NCBI RefSeq assembly: GCF_002775205.1
Contig: NC_036461.1
Coordinates: forward strand, 10,329,015 to 10,393,014
Source: Xiphophorus maculatus
Lineage: Eukaryota > Chordata > Actinopteri > Cyprinodontiformes > Poeciliidae
Length of the DNA stretch: 64,000 bases
Direction of reading: 5' to 3'
Numbering within the stretch: position 1 is the stretch's first letter; every line of letters starts with the position of its first letter. Shown here in pieces: positions 13,300-25,205 of this stretch. Both the position numbers and the translations under genes were made by a program. The notes below the pieces were generated by a model, which had not been told where the DNA came from, made no database searches, and worked only from the letters and a program-made list of their open reading frames with translations.

Positions 13300-13560
13300 A
13301 CAGGACTGCATCTCAGTCTGCCACCGGCCCCTGAGAGTTTTTTCTCCCTCTCTGTGTAGCGCTGACGGCGGTCGGTCACGCTCCTCGCTCACAGAGTCCC
13401 CCGACGCTCCGTACTGCGCGCCTCTCTGAGCGACCAACAGCAGAGAGATAATGCGCTGCAGCGGTGTCTACACTGCTACCACAATGGGAGGAGTGTGAAA
13501 GTTATCCCGAGCCCTGCCCACTTACTGTACAGCATTTAAGAAGCTGGAGAGCAGCAAAAC
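13300..13560 (+). promoter_or_regulatory. Probable cyp1c promoter region
   Basis: A GC- and CpG-richer block interrupts AT-rich DNA directly upstream of the P450 gene. It contains a response element for the aryl hydrocarbon receptor (separate entry) and a weak TATA-like CATTTAAGA near 13530. A poly-A run (13604-13621) follows. The transcription start is not visible; 13540-13560 is a guess from the TATA-like spacing. Confidence 0.45.
13374..13383 (-). promoter_or_regulatory. AhR/XRE-type response element
   Basis: On the - strand the sequence reads GAGCGTGACC, containing the invariant AhR-ARNT core GCGTG with A and C following as in the consensus KNGCGTGMS. Fish CYP1 genes are typically induced through such sites. 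One site about 380 bp upstream of the ATG fits, but the 5-bp core occurs by chance often and other sites may lie further up. Confidence 0.45.
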
Positions 13561-13758
13561 AGGCACTTAAGCCTTAAATCTTTATGATAGACTATCTGAT
13601 TAGCAAAAAAAAAAAAAAAAAACTGTGATGTTTGTTTTACTGGACTTTGATTAGCAGTTTCATACTTGATATGGATCCATAGGGTGTTTTTTCTTCACAA
13701 ACAAACATTATAAAAATACTTTGTTAAAAGGAAAAGAGACAGCTGATACCTTGAAACA

Positions 13759-15336
13759 ATGGCAATTGACAGTGAGTTTGGTGTGAAGAGCAGCAGCATC
13801 ATCAAGGAATGGAGCGGACAGGTCCACCCTGCCCTGGTTGCCTCTTTCGTTTTCCTCTTCTTCCTGGAAGCCTGCCTGTGGGTCAGAAACCTCAGGCTCA
13901 AGAGAAGACTGCCAGGACCCTTCGCCTGGCCTGTGGTGGGCAACGCCATGCAGCTGGGTCAGATGCCTCACATCACTCTGGCCAAGCTTGCCAAGAAGTA
14001 CGGCAATGTGTACCAGATAAGACTGGGCTGCAGCGACGTGGTGGTCCTCAACGGAGACCAGGCGATACATCAGGCACTGATTCAACACAGCACAGAGTTC
14101 GCAGGCAGACCAAACTTTGTTTCTTTCCAGATGATCTCTGGAGGCAGGAGCTTGACGTTCACTAATTACAGCAAACAGTGGAAAGCACACAGGAAAGTTG
14201 CCCAGTCGACTCTCAGAGCGTTTTCTTCTGCAAACAGTCAGACCAAAAAAGCCTTTGAGCAGCATGTGCTGGCAGAGGCCACAGAACTGGTGCAGACATT
14301 CCTACGTCAGAGTACTAATGGACAGTATTTTTATCCAGCTTATGAGTTTACAGTAGCTGCTGCTAACATTATGTGTGCTCTTTGCTTTGGAAAGAGGTAT
14401 GGACATGATGACCAAGAGTTCAGAACCTTGTTGCAGAGAGTAGACAAGTTTGGGGAGACAGTTGGGGCAGGTAGCTTGGTAGATGTCATGCCCTGGCTAC
14501 AGTCCTTCCCTAATCCAGTCAGAAATGTCTATGAAACCTTTAAAGTCATCAACAGTGAGTTTTTTTCTTATGTTAAAGATAAAGTCATACAGCACAGAGA
14601 GTCCTTTAATCCTGAGGTGACCAGGGACATGAGTGATGCCTTCATTAAAGCGATTGAGCACGGAGAGGAGAGCAAGTTGGAAAGGGAGTTTGTTGAAGCA
14701 ACTGTCACTGATCTGATTGGAGCAGGTCAAGATACTATGTCGACAGTCATGCAATGGATTCTTCTCTTGCTGGTCAAATACCCAGACTACCAAGCTAAAC
14801 TGCAGCAGCTCATTGACAAAGTGGTAGGCCAAGACCGGCTGCCGTCAGTCGAGGACAGAAGCAATCTGGCTCTCCTGGACGCCTTCATCTATGAGACTAT
14901 GCGCTTCACCAGCTTTGTCCCCTTCACAATCCCACACTCGACTACGGCAGATGTCACCATCGAAAGCCTCCACATTCCCAAGGACACGGTTGTCTTCATC
15001 AATCAGTGGTCTGTCAACCATGACCCCCAGAAATGGAAGGACCCCCATGTGTTTGATCCCAAGCGTTTCATAGACGAGAATGGAGCCCTCGACAGAGACA
15101 GAACCAGTAGCGTGATGATTTTCTCAACAGGTAAGAGACGCTGCATCGGCTCTCAGATTGCCAAAGTGCAGGTGTTTCTGTTTGCAGCGGTCCTGCTGCA
15201 TCAGCTCACCTTTGAGAGCGATTCATCCACGTCTCCTACTCTGGACTGCGCCTACGGCCTCACGCTGAAGCCCCTTCACTTTAATGTGAGAGCGAAGCTC
15301 AGGGGAAAGTTGCTTGGTGTGGTTTCTCCAGCATAA
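13759..15336 (+). CDS. cyp1c1: Cytochrome P450 1C (CYP1C1-like), intact single-exon gene
   Basis: A 525-aa family 1 P450 monooxygenase, an ER-membrane haem enzyme that uses NADPH-P450 reductase to oxidise aromatic and steroid-like substrates. Seen in the sequence: N-terminal membrane anchor (about residues 24-43), basic stop-transfer and hinge LPGPFAWPVVGN (51-62), I-helix oxygen-binding GAGQDT (321-326), K-helix ExxR (E379-R382), and haem motif FSTGKRRCIG with Cys462 as thiolate ligand. Length and the absence of introns fit teleost CYP1C genes (about 520 aa); CYP1B genes also have few introns but differ in the N-terminus. The ATG is preceded by AAACA and begins MAIDSEFG, the expected CYP1C start. 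A likely polyadenylation signal lies at 16306. A broken paralogue follows 2 kb downstream on the same strand, matching the tandem CYP1C1/CYP1C2 pair of other fish. Whether this copy is C1 or C2 is inferred, not proven. Confidence 0.93.
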   Translation: MAIDSEFGVKSSSIIKEWSGQVHPALVASFVFLFFLEACLWVRNLRLKRRLPGPFAWPVVGNAMQLGQMPHITLAKLAKKYGNVYQIRLGCSDVVVLNGDQAIHQALIQHSTEFAGRPNFVSFQMISGGRSLTFTNYSKQWKAHRKVAQSTLRAFSSANSQTKKAFEQHVLAEATELVQTFLRQSTNGQYFYPAYEFTVAAANIMCALCFGKRYGHDDQEFRTLLQRVDKFGETVGAGSLVDVMPWLQSFPNPVRNVYETFKVINSEFFSYVKDKVIQHRESFNPEVTRDMSDAFIKAIEHGEESKLEREFVEATVTDLIGAGQDTMSTVMQWILLLLVKYPDYQAKLQQLIDKVVGQDRLPSVEDRSNLALLDAFIYETMRFTSFVPFTIPHSTTADVTIESLHIPKDTVVFINQWSVNHDPQKWKDPHVFDPKRFIDENGALDRDRTSSVMIFSTGKRRCIGSQIAKVQVFLFAAVLLHQLTFESDSSTSPTLDCAYGLTLKPLHFNVRAKLRGKLLGVVSPA

Positions 15337-17427
15337 ACACAATGTCCTGACGCCGTGACTGTTAAACACATTTTTTCACCAGTGACATTCATTAGTGAGT
15401 ATAATTATACTTGCACAAAATTGTTTTGATATATAACAAGAATATTTAATTCATGTATTAGATTTGCTGTTAGTGCCTAACTAAAACAGTAATTTCAAAG
15501 ATGTCTGCAGCAAATGAAACAAATTCATGAACTGTTAAGATAAATGAAATATCTGCTTCTCTGAATGCTCTACACTTAACAAGATTTATCTTAGAAATAT
15601 GTGCTTATTTGTTATCTATGGAGCATTAATATGTGTGCAGAAGTGACATTTAAACTACAGATGTATATTAAATACTTGTGAATCTTATGACACTTGAAGG
15701 CCCACTGTTCTCAACTGTTGTATGCAAAAATGTATTGTAACTTTGCCACATAATTCATATTTAATGCAAAAATTGTGTAAATGTAATCACTATCTACTGT
15801 ATTTAAAGCATAAAAGCAAAACATAAAAGGGCAATGAGCTTGTCTGAGAAATCAGACATGAGAAAGGAATCTTTCATCTGGAAGGATCCACAGCTTTTAC
15901 GAGGAGATGGATGAGACATCACTGGGGACCGCAAGCAATAACAGACTGTCTGCATCAAAGCTTCACTTTCACTGTACAAGCACTGCAGCTACAACTATGC
16001 CAAGCCCCCCTTTTTTCCCCAGTACAACAAAACACATGTGCAAGACATGTCTCTCACTCGTGAGGCATTCTTAAAACCATGTTTGTTTATGGTACAGTTT
16101 TTCAAAGCTACACGAATGTCAGGCTCCCTTTAAGCCTCTGTGTTCAAGAACTGATGTCGTAATGCCCGACGGACACTTTCTGCCTGTGTCAAGGTAAAAA
16201 ATTAACACCGGTCGGCCTCACATGATGAAGCTTCCAATCTGGTACTGCTCTGACTTTTGAGGCCTACTGAGCCTTTATATATTGGAAAAAATAAGCTGTA
16301 TTTAAAATAAATCAAGTGAATTGTAAATTGTTGGTGTGCCTGACTTATTTGACCTTAAATGGAAGGATGGAAGAAAGCATCTCAGTACGAAACTTGGCAA
16401 AAGAAAGGGTGCTTCTCTGACTGCAACATAAAACCACCCAAAAAAATAAAAATAAAGCCTGTTAATAGTTCCAGATTAATGAGATTAGTGGATTATTTGA
16501 TTAATTAAAAACATTTTTATGTCACACAAGCATATTGATCAGTCACAAATATTTTCTGAATTCTGCTGAATTTAAATGAAAGCAGTAGAAATGAGTCTGA
16601 GATGGGACATTTTTTCTGCAGGAACACTTCATTTATGCAGTTAAAAGAGCAAACAAATGATCTTTTTTTCTTAGAGTTTAGATATCAAAATCAATTGTTA
16701 AAAACAAATAAATTGCATAACAAATTTAACACCAAATGTTTTCACATTTTGTCACATAATTACAAACTTCAGTATATTTATTGTGTAGGGAATATTTAAT
16801 AAAAACAACATGAATCATTATTAAATTGTGTTGGAATATTGCAGTGCAGTTCATTGCTTTTTCCTTGAAAATAAAAAGCTCCCTTTTCATTGTGTATAAT
16901 ACATTTTATATAAATCTTATTTGTACTTGGTACTAAGGATAAAGTTATCACTAGTGATTCTGTAATACATATTTTTCATATAGCACATGTTATATTAACT
17001 TTCATAGTCTCTGGAGCTCTACATTTGCTATTTTGTGACACAATGAGTAATTTAGCTCCCTGCTCTGCCTTCCTTTTCCCACGCTTAACAAACACTGCTA
17101 GAGGGACTAAGGTTGGCAGGCAAAAGGTCAAAATAGGAGTGGGCAGATAGAGAAAGAGTCCCTAACCATTCCCATCAAACTGACACATATAAGTGAGGTG
17201 TTATGTGTTGAATATGTGTTTCTATAATGAGGTGAAGACAAAAGCTGCAATACTGCAGTCTTTTTAAGAAACTGGTTCTTCTTTACCAGTTTCTGAGGAG
17301 AAACGGTGGGAGAACTTTGAGCACTGCTTGGAGAGCTTTTTTTGTAGCATTCTAATTTGATATATTAATGAATAAATACTGTATATTTCAATCAGCTAAA
17401 GAGTATATTTTTACTTCACTAAGCATA
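15337..17427 (+). other. cyp1c 3' flank and spacer
   Basis: The first kilobase is probably the cyp1c 3' UTR: no other gene is seen and the first AATAAA on this strand is at 16306. A weak Tc1-type terminal match (a stretch holding TTTCACATTTTGTCACATAA) sits at about 16735-16850. The rest up to the pseudogene holds nothing recognisable. Confidence 0.5.
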
Positions 17428-18337
17428 ATGCAGAGTTTGATTTAAAGAGCAGTGGCATCATCAGGCTTTGCAGCGGACATGTCCAGCATGCTCTCATCGC
17501 CTCAGTTGTTTTTTCTTCTCTGTCTGGAAGCCTGTCTCTAGGTCAGGAACCTTAAAATGAAGAGGAGACTGCTGGGACCTTTTGCCTGGCCAGTGGTCGG
17601 TAACGCCCTGCAGCTGGGCCAGATGCCTCATATCGCCTTCACCTAGCTTGCTAAGAAATACAGGGATGTGTATAAGATCCGCCTGGGCTGCAGCAATATC
17701 GTGGTCCTGAACGGAGCCTATGTGATCCGAGAGGCCCTGATACAGCACAGCACAGAGTCTGCAGAGAGGCCAAACTTTGTGTCCTTTCAGGCTGTATCAG
17801 GGGGGAAGAGTCTGACTTTAACTAATTACAGCAAACAGTGGAGGATACACAGGAAAATAGATCAAACCACAATCAGTGCATTCCCATCTTCCGATAGTCA
17901 TACCAAAAAAGCTTTTGAGCATCAAAATGTGGCTGAGAAATTTTCCTCAAACTCAGCAGTCAGGACAAGTATTTCAACCTGAGTTGACTATAGCTGCTGC
18001 TGATGTGATTTGTGCCCAGTGCTTTAGAAAACGTCACGGACATGATGACGTGGAGTTTAGATCCTTGTTGCATCACATAGATTAGTTTGGGCAGATGGTG
18101 GGGGTGGAAGTTTGGTTGATGTCATGCCGTGGCTTCAGTCTTTCTAATCTTTTCAGCAGGGAAGAGGAGATGTATCGGGGATCAGGTTGCAAAGGTTGAG
18201 ATCTTTTGTTTTTTGCAATTTTGCTTCATCAATGTAGCTTCGAAAGATGCCCAAATGAGGATTTTTCACTCAAGGGCAGGTTTCAACACTGAAGCCTTCC
18301 GATTACAAAATCACTGCCAAACTTAGAGAATTACTAA
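17428..18337 (+). pseudogene. Broken tandem CYP1C paralogue
   Basis: Clearly homologous to the intact cyp1c upstream, but not functional. The ATG at 17428 runs into a stop within six codons. The homologous frame has TAG where the intact gene has the Trp codon after the membrane anchor (near 17540) and another TAG near 17645. A frameshift near 17940 moves the C-helix/F-G part to another frame, and a stop near 18083 follows. Around 18145 the sequence jumps from the part matching WLQSF to the haem-binding part FSAGKRRCIGDQ, so roughly 600 bp (about 200 codons, including the I-helix and ExxR) are deleted. The Cys-ligand motif itself survives. By position and family pattern it is probably the former CYP1C2, but orthology to C1 or C2 needs a tree. 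Confidence 0.93.
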
Positions 18338-20457
18338 AAAAAAAACAAGTAAAAATTCTTTTAAAAAAATATGTAAACTTTGTTTTTAGGATAACGTTTT
18401 ACAAACTTCGCTTTAACTAACCTTCTGAAATTAAACAGTTAAAACTGCTAGTTTAGTGACAGCTAATTTAGATTATGTGTAAACAAATTAAACAATTCAA
18501 TACTCAACTCTGGAGTTAAATGTAAGTTGTAGAAAATTTCTAAAAACTCGTGTTTTCCTAATTTAATTCATGTAGCTTGTGAAAAAGCCTCTAGTTAGTG
18601 CATACTTCATCTCGTCCTTTTTAATAATGTTATTATAGTATTGAACAAATAACTGGTCAACAGAGCTAATAAATATTTGTAATAAAAACCCTAAAAAAGA
18701 GTGAGAAAATCTAAATGTGCTGTGATAAACATGATTCATTGTTTATTATCATCTTTTGTCAGCAGCAGCGACTAAATTAATATTTTGGCCTATGTTTTTG
18801 TAATTGCTTTTAAACAAATGACCCTTGTGTACTCAGTTATGGTACTTTCTTTTTTTTTAATAAATCTAACAATGTAAATCGTTTTTTTTTTGTTGTTTTT
18901 TTTAATGTCATGGGCCTTTGAAGAATACCGCAAGAACAAAGGACATTATTCTTTATTCTTTTATGAAAGGTAGGAAGAACAAGACTAAAGTTTTTATTGG
19001 CCAGAACATTTCATACTTCATAAGAACTGGAGTGCAGAACTTGTTGGAAGTCTCCACATGTCCCTTCCTCTTCAGCAAACCAGAGTTGCAAAAGTAGAAA
19101 TATTTCAGTTTTGTTCTTGCAATCCCTCTGAGAAAGAATACATTCTCTCTTCTTGTAGAACATGTATCTACCTTTTTTCTATAGAAACAGTCTGAACTAA
19201 AGTATGTAAAGAGTTAAGTAAAAATCAACAAATCTGCAAATTTCTTTATTTATTTATTTATTTATTTTAACAAAATTTGGTAAACTTCAGTGAAAATTCT
19301 AATAAACCCTTTTACTAACACAGTGACTATTGTGTTTATTAAAGCTCACAAATACATATGTATTTAAAATATTATTTCAAAACTCTTAATTTGAGCTTCT
19401 TTAATAAACATCATCTGTTCTGACTGGTCAGGAAGTGAACCTTATTTTCTGCTAAATAAAGATTAAAAACTGAATGAAAGCCAATCTTTCTGGCCTGAAT
19501 AGCTTTTTTTTTTTATTTAGACATAAATCATCTGGATTTACAGTTTCGGATACATAAAACAGGATTCTAAAGAGATGCTCAGGGTTTTTGAAGTGTGGTT
19601 TGGTTAAAAGATTATAAGCAGTTAATATAATCACTGCTATAGATAACTTTCTTGCTATATTCATTCAATATAAATTAAGGTTAGTTGGTTCCAGAGGCTG
19701 AAGCCAATGGACTGAGAGGGGCCAAGAACAAAATGGAGTTTCACCATTTTAAAACAACTCTAATATATAAACAATGGTAGCAGTTTATGTAAAAGTTACT
19801 TTATGAGCCTTTAAACCATCATCCCATTTGTATTGGAGAGTTTTCTTTTCTAGGAAAGCTATTTATGATTCACATGAGGTATGGAAGTGGGAAATAATAT
19901 TCCCGTGTGTAACATAAGCTGAGCATTTCTGGTCAAAGTTACTGTCCTATGTAAAAGTAAAATGGTACAAAATATTTATAAAATATTGGTCACTTAAACT
20001 GCTGAAACATTTTATATTTTTTATTTTCACGTCAGTTTACTTTGTATTAGTCACCCAATCTGGGAAGGTTTTACATGTGCATGGAACATGCAAAGCTATG
20101 TTTCACACTAGAATATCACTGGTGGTGTACCACATCCTACATTTATTTCCTGCGTAAATAATAAATACATTCTGTTTAAATAGCCATCCACTACAAACAT
20201 CATAGCAGCTTAAAGATTCATAATCTGGCATTCACATAAGCCACCATTACGCTGGATAACCTCAATTTATTTGTTTATTTGTTCCTTTATTAAGAAAACC
20301 TGATGCTGTTCTACAAGTATGGCTAATAAATATTAGTTAAAGTGTTATAAAGTGTAAATCCTCCTACTCCATTTCCTATGGGACCATTCCTTCTATGAGT
20401 GGTTTGGGTATATCTGTGTTGTATTCTCACAGGAGCAATGCTCTAGGTAGCCTTAAC
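18338..20457. other. Intergenic DNA, nothing recognised
   Basis: Very AT-rich, with a (TTTA)n run at about 19243-19267. No exon, no repeat family identified. Confidence 0.5.
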
Positions 20458-20744
20458 ATTTATTTGGCTTAGAACTGAGCAGAGTGAAGACATTTAGTAC
20501 TTTTACTGGCTCTGACGCACAGACCCCTGAGGATGGATTGAGCTTCCTGACCTCCCCCGTTTCCAGAAATGCTTCCCAAAAACTCCATGAAATGTCTGCA
20601 ACTAAAAGACTCCCTTATACCCCCAACTCACCCACACTGCTTGACCTGAGGAGTTTTACTACTGAAAGGAAAACAAAAAAGTGTCTGTTCAACAATTTTT
20701 TGGCTCTGAGAATATTCACATTTTGCACGTACGTGCCTCTGTAG
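20458..20744 (+). other. Coding-like open segment, unrecognised
   Basis: A frame opens after a possible acceptor (TTTGGCTTAG, about 20470) and runs to a stop at 20744. The middle reads like normal protein (for example TPEDGLSFLTSPVSRN and KRLPYTPNSPTLLDLRSF), with GC higher than the flanks. The last 20 codons look like random AT-rich sequence, so a real exon would end earlier, yet no strong GT donor is seen there. The family is not recognised; it could be an exon of an unassigned gene or chance. Confidence 0.2.
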
Positions 20745-20989
20745 GGTCATGTCTAAGCACTGGTTGAGTCAGACAAAATTCCAATAAAACTCAATAATAC
20801 CAGAACTTTATCCAACAGTGCCTTGGAAATGAATCCCTACACTTTGGATTTTATTTAAAAAGGAATAATTGTTCAGTGGAAGGATTAGGAAGTATGATTT
20901 TTTTTTCCATATATTTTTTACTAATAAAAATCTGAATTGTATTTGTTTTCAGCCCACTTGAATCTATTCTGTGCCAAATAACTCAAACT

Positions 20990-21680
20990 CAGTAGAGTTT
21001 CTGTGAACAGCAACTTTCGCAGTTTTTCCACGAATTTTTGATTGAACAGAAATTTGATCTTTGACTGGGCCATCCTAACCTTTCCACTGTAGCTCTCAGT
21101 GAAGGCTTACAAATTTTCTTTCAGGATCCCATTGCATTTTGCTCCATCCATCTACTCCTCGACTGTCATGAAAAAAGCATCTTCCTGGCATGATGCTGCA
21201 AACACCATGTTGTAGTGGTTTATAATATGCAGTGATAGGTTAGGCAGACGGCCATGTCCTGATGGGTTTGTAGCTGTGCAAAAACCCTTCTATTTTTGAT
21301 GATGATTAAACAATGCTCTTAAAGATGTTCAGAGGTTTTCCTTGGTTTTTATTATGCTATTTTTGGGGGTCAGGGTTTATCAATATTCTCTACCAAACCT
21401 TTAGGTCTTCACATTACTGTAATCATCTTAAATTATTTGAGATTAACTCTGTGTACTAATTAGGTAACTTCTGAAGTCCAGAACAATCCATTTTAGTGAT
21501 ATCAAAGTAAAGGAATGGATGCAAATGTAATGCAATGTAATACAATGAATCTTATTTTTAAAAATCTTTGGAAAACCCTTTGTCATTTTACTTCAACTTC
21601 AAAATTATGGCCCATCAAATCCTTCTAAAATACCTCCAAGTTTGTGGCAGCATGACAAAGTGGTTGAAATTACATAAAAA
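20990..21680 (-). mobile_element. Tc1-like transposon relic
   Basis: In reverse orientation the segment follows the order of a fish Tc1 element: transposase C-terminal part, the SIMLWG-type core (about 21180-21215, strongly diverged), the HTH region near 21250-21330, and the 5' part with AACTCTGTGTACTAATTAGG. Frames are destroyed. Confidence 0.6.
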
Positions 21681-22568
21681 GTAATTAAGCTGCAATTAAA
21701 AGTAGCTCAGAAACAACTTAGTAACACTGTTACAACACAAATCCAATCACAGCTGGGCATTGATTCTCTGTTTACAAAAGCTTCAATGCTTTTACTACAA
21801 CTTTCCTAGCTGTTTTCTAAACCAACCCTCAGCTCATTCCTGAATTGCTTTACTAGAATAAGAGCCTGTGTTTTATTCAATGGTTTTGCTTCAGGTTTGG
21901 AAAGCTTTTCCATTATTTGGAATCTCCGCACAGAATTATTTCATCAGTATAAACACTGAGCAGAACATATAATGATGTTCCATTTAGAATTCAGTTTGTG
22001 TCACCTTTACATTACACACCCTGCCAAAGGCACAATTTTTTTTAACAGACCATAGAAAACAACAACTAACAATTAGTGACTGTTCTCTGTTGTGTCATGC
22101 AACAATTAAAGAGACATGTGAAGCAATGCATTTTGGTAAACATTTGCCCAATTCCCTTTTATAGGGTGGGATAGCTGGCTCTTCGACCCTTGTGCGCATC
22201 GTGTTTTTTGGAAAAGTGGCAAGGAAAGGACCTTTGATACAAAATACAACAGGAGTTCCATTTGTGTACACCGTTTGTTTTCCATATAACAATTATTTTC
22301 AGGGAGTGCAGGAGGAGGTGATCTGCACTGGTCGGGGTGAACAAATGACTGTTTTTTGTTAATAGAGGGGAGTTCACGCTACGGTCCGAAGTGCGCAGTC
22401 CTATTTTATGTGGAAATTGCACAACCCAGTCAGCCAAAACACTTTTCAATAGCTGTTAATGAAGAAAAGAACATGAGAAGTTTTTGCTGGACTTCATGCA
22501 GCTATAGTATATGAGGTCAACTAATCCCATTTTTACAGCTTATATTTTTTAAAATGCCTTAACAGTTA

Positions 22569-22571
22569 TTA

Positions 22572-22623
<52 letters not shown>

Positions 22624-22630
22624 TTTTTTT
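22569..22630. repeat. (TTTA)/(TA)n/T(n) low-complexity tract
   Basis: TTTA repeats pass into (TA)n and then a poly-T run of about 25. Confidence 0.9.
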
Positions 22631-22763
22631 GCTTTTGATGAAGGTCAATTGATTTTGGCAACATTTCACTAAAACACACCAAGAAATTCTTCCTGAATTT
22701 GCCAAACCTCGAAAGCAAATAACCACAAAAAGTCAGAAGTCTTGTTAATCTCCTGATGAATCA

Positions 22764-22970
22764 GTGCTAGTTCGTAATCAGATTAGGTGTCTGAGATTTC
22801 CAGAGGTCCAGCATCTACAATGGGCCATCAATCAACTGCAATGTCAGAGACAGCAGTCTCTGCTACAAACCACTGGCACCAACCATTATTGTGCAACTGA
22901 GACTGAAACGCTGCTCAAGAGAAGCACATGGAAGTGTCTCACAGAGGCAGACGTATCTGATTTGCTTTGA
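22764..22970 (+). other. Coding-like open segment with adjacent poly-A signal
   Basis: A frame ending at TGA 22968-22970 reads FPEVQHLQWAINQLQCQRQQ and then about 34 more residues, glutamine-rich and possibly helical. Acceptor-like sites lie at GTAATCAG and GATTTCCAG (about 22780 and 22803). AATAAA follows about 8 bases after the stop, as in a very short terminal exon. No family is recognised and no upstream exon can be joined. Confidence 0.2.
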
Positions 22971-23369
22971 AAAGGAAAATAAAACAGATTATTGCTGTGT
23001 GTATTTTTTCAAGTAACACGAGAACATTGGAAAGGCTTGACTTGGTGATATCTCATGGATGGGTAGGAATGAAGCGCTGGAGGATAAATGGAAGACATGC
23101 AGATAAGTGCTTGTTAAAAGATGTTTAAACAGAAAAGACTTTGACAAATTTAGCCTGTTGTAAAGAGCAAATACGGTTAGGGGGAAATAATGTTGGAAAA
23201 AACTCAAACTAAGCACATTCTCCCTGCTTTTGTTCAGTAGCTATTTTTTTCTTCAAAGTAACAAAGAAAGTAACTAAGTTACCAGCTGTTAAGTTCAGTT
23301 CTGCTAAATATAACGCATAAACTTAAATGCATTTAATAAGAGTTTTCATGTAAAAATGGACAGGAAATA

Positions 23370-24050
23370 ACGTGTTCAGTTAAAAAAAATTGTCTTCATG
23401 AATCACTTAATTGGTAAAGAGAATTCAGCTGTGTAAGCAAATCTCTGTATAAATACAGCTGTTCTGGGAAGGCCTCAGAGGTTTTCAGAGAACATTACTG
23501 AAAAAAAAAACAAATTAAACAATAAACAGCATTATGAAGATCACTGAATATAGGAAACAGGCCAGGGATTTAGTTGTGGAAGAGTTTAAATTAGTGTTAA
23601 GGCAGGCAAAAAACAATTTAAAATTTTGAACAATTGAATCCATCATACAAAATGCTAAGAGCATAGCACAACTAATCTACCAAGACATGGGAGTCCATTA
23701 AAACTGACGGGTTGGGTGATTAGAGCCTTGGCTGGAAAAGCAGGTTGAAAGACTCTTGATAACTCTGGAGGAGCTGCAAAGATTCACATCTCAGGTGGGA
23801 GTATTTGTGGACAGGCTTACTATTAGTTTTGCACCAAATGAATACATTTCTTACAGAACAGTGAAAATAAGGAAGCCGTTGTTGAATGAAAACTATTAAA
23901 AGTCCAACTGGCAGTTTGCCGTAAGCTTTTACTGTACATAGCAACATAATGGAAAAAGGCTCTTGCCAAATTATGAACTTTTTTTTTTAGCTCACTAACA
24001 TCCAAGTAGCTAATTGTCATGTAGATAGTGGTTGTCAGTGACCCCAAGAT
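23370..24050 (+). mobile_element. Tc1-like transposon relic
   Basis: Shows in order the fish Tc1 features GGCCTCAGAGGTTTTCAGAG, the HTH part, and AACTCTGGAGGAGCTGCAAA (N-terminal transposase, pattern NSGGAAKIH). The frame is broken by stops and the part after 24000 is missing. Confidence 0.7.
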
Positions 24051-24782
24051 GTCACTCTTTTCAGCAGCTCCCTAAAAATAATGGTGAAAAACATTCGCAA
24101 TGTTTGTTTGTTTGTTTTCCCCTGAGATTCTGCCCACCATTTCTTTTCCACAGTTCCAGTTGTCCAAAAGTTTGAATTATTGCACTGACTGTTAATACAA
24201 GCAAGTTTAGGGGAGTAGCTATTTTCTGGTAGCTATTTTTGTACATTTGTCTTACCTTAATGGCATCTTATCTAATATTTCTAAATATGATAAGCAACTA
24301 AAAAAAGTATGTTTCTGTGGCACATCATGTTTATGTTTCAATGAAGCAAAACATCCTGGATTAATAATTAAATGTTACAAGAACCTGATGTACAAAAGCA
24401 ACTTAAAATATATTTATATAAGCTCTTCAGTCATATTTATTATATGGAAATTGTTAGAAAGCTGCTTTTTATATTGAGGGATTTCGAGTAAAGGAGAAAA
24501 AAAAACACATAAAATTAAATAAGATCTTACAATGAAATAACTAAAAACTGGTGCAACGCTATGACTACAGATCAATATTAAGAGCCAAAACAAAATGAAA
24601 TGCAAAAATGATATCTGCATAGTTAGTCCAAGTACACAAGTACTTGTGTGGTCACAAGTACACACAAATTGCGCCCAGTAAAACAATTATTCTTATTTAT
24701 ATGCGATAGATTTCTCATTTTTGACCCAAGTGACAAAAAGTCAACACTTCCTGACCAAAGTATCCTAATAACACACTGTAGA

Positions 24783-25205
24783 TGTCATGAAGCGTGGTGA
24801 TGGATGTGGCGAGTCAGCAAGCAGTAGACCCAGGATGAGATAAATAAATTACTTTAATCCAGAATGTCCAGAGAAACTCAGTCCAACATAGTCCAGAACA
24901 CCGGGCAGCACGGCCAGCGGAAGCCAGGGCTCGACGCCGGCAGCAACCGGTTACACAAAAGACGAGACGACAGACTGGGCACACAGAACGACAGACACTA
25001 GACGCCAAATGAGACGAGGACCCAACGAAGACACAGAGACACAGGTGATATTAAATACACAGGAGGTAATCAGGGAATGAGACACACCTGGGAACAATCG
25101 ATGGGTAAACAGGACAGCACAGCGACTCAAAGACACAGAAACTCAAAATAAACACACAAAGAACTCAAATCACAACAGCAGAGGCAACACAGCCAGAGCC
25201 CTACA
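24783..25205 (-). mobile_element. Probable solo LTR or other 423-bp interspersed element
   Basis: A sharply bounded GC-richer segment in AT-rich DNA begins TGTCATGAAGCG and ends GCCCTACA, i.e. it has TG...CA ends as LTRs do. On the - strand it is pyrimidine-rich with a TATTTAAT box near 25050. No clear flanking duplication is visible (TAGA versus AAGA), and no retroviral-type coding sequence is present. The assignment rests on boundaries and composition. Confidence 0.4.
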
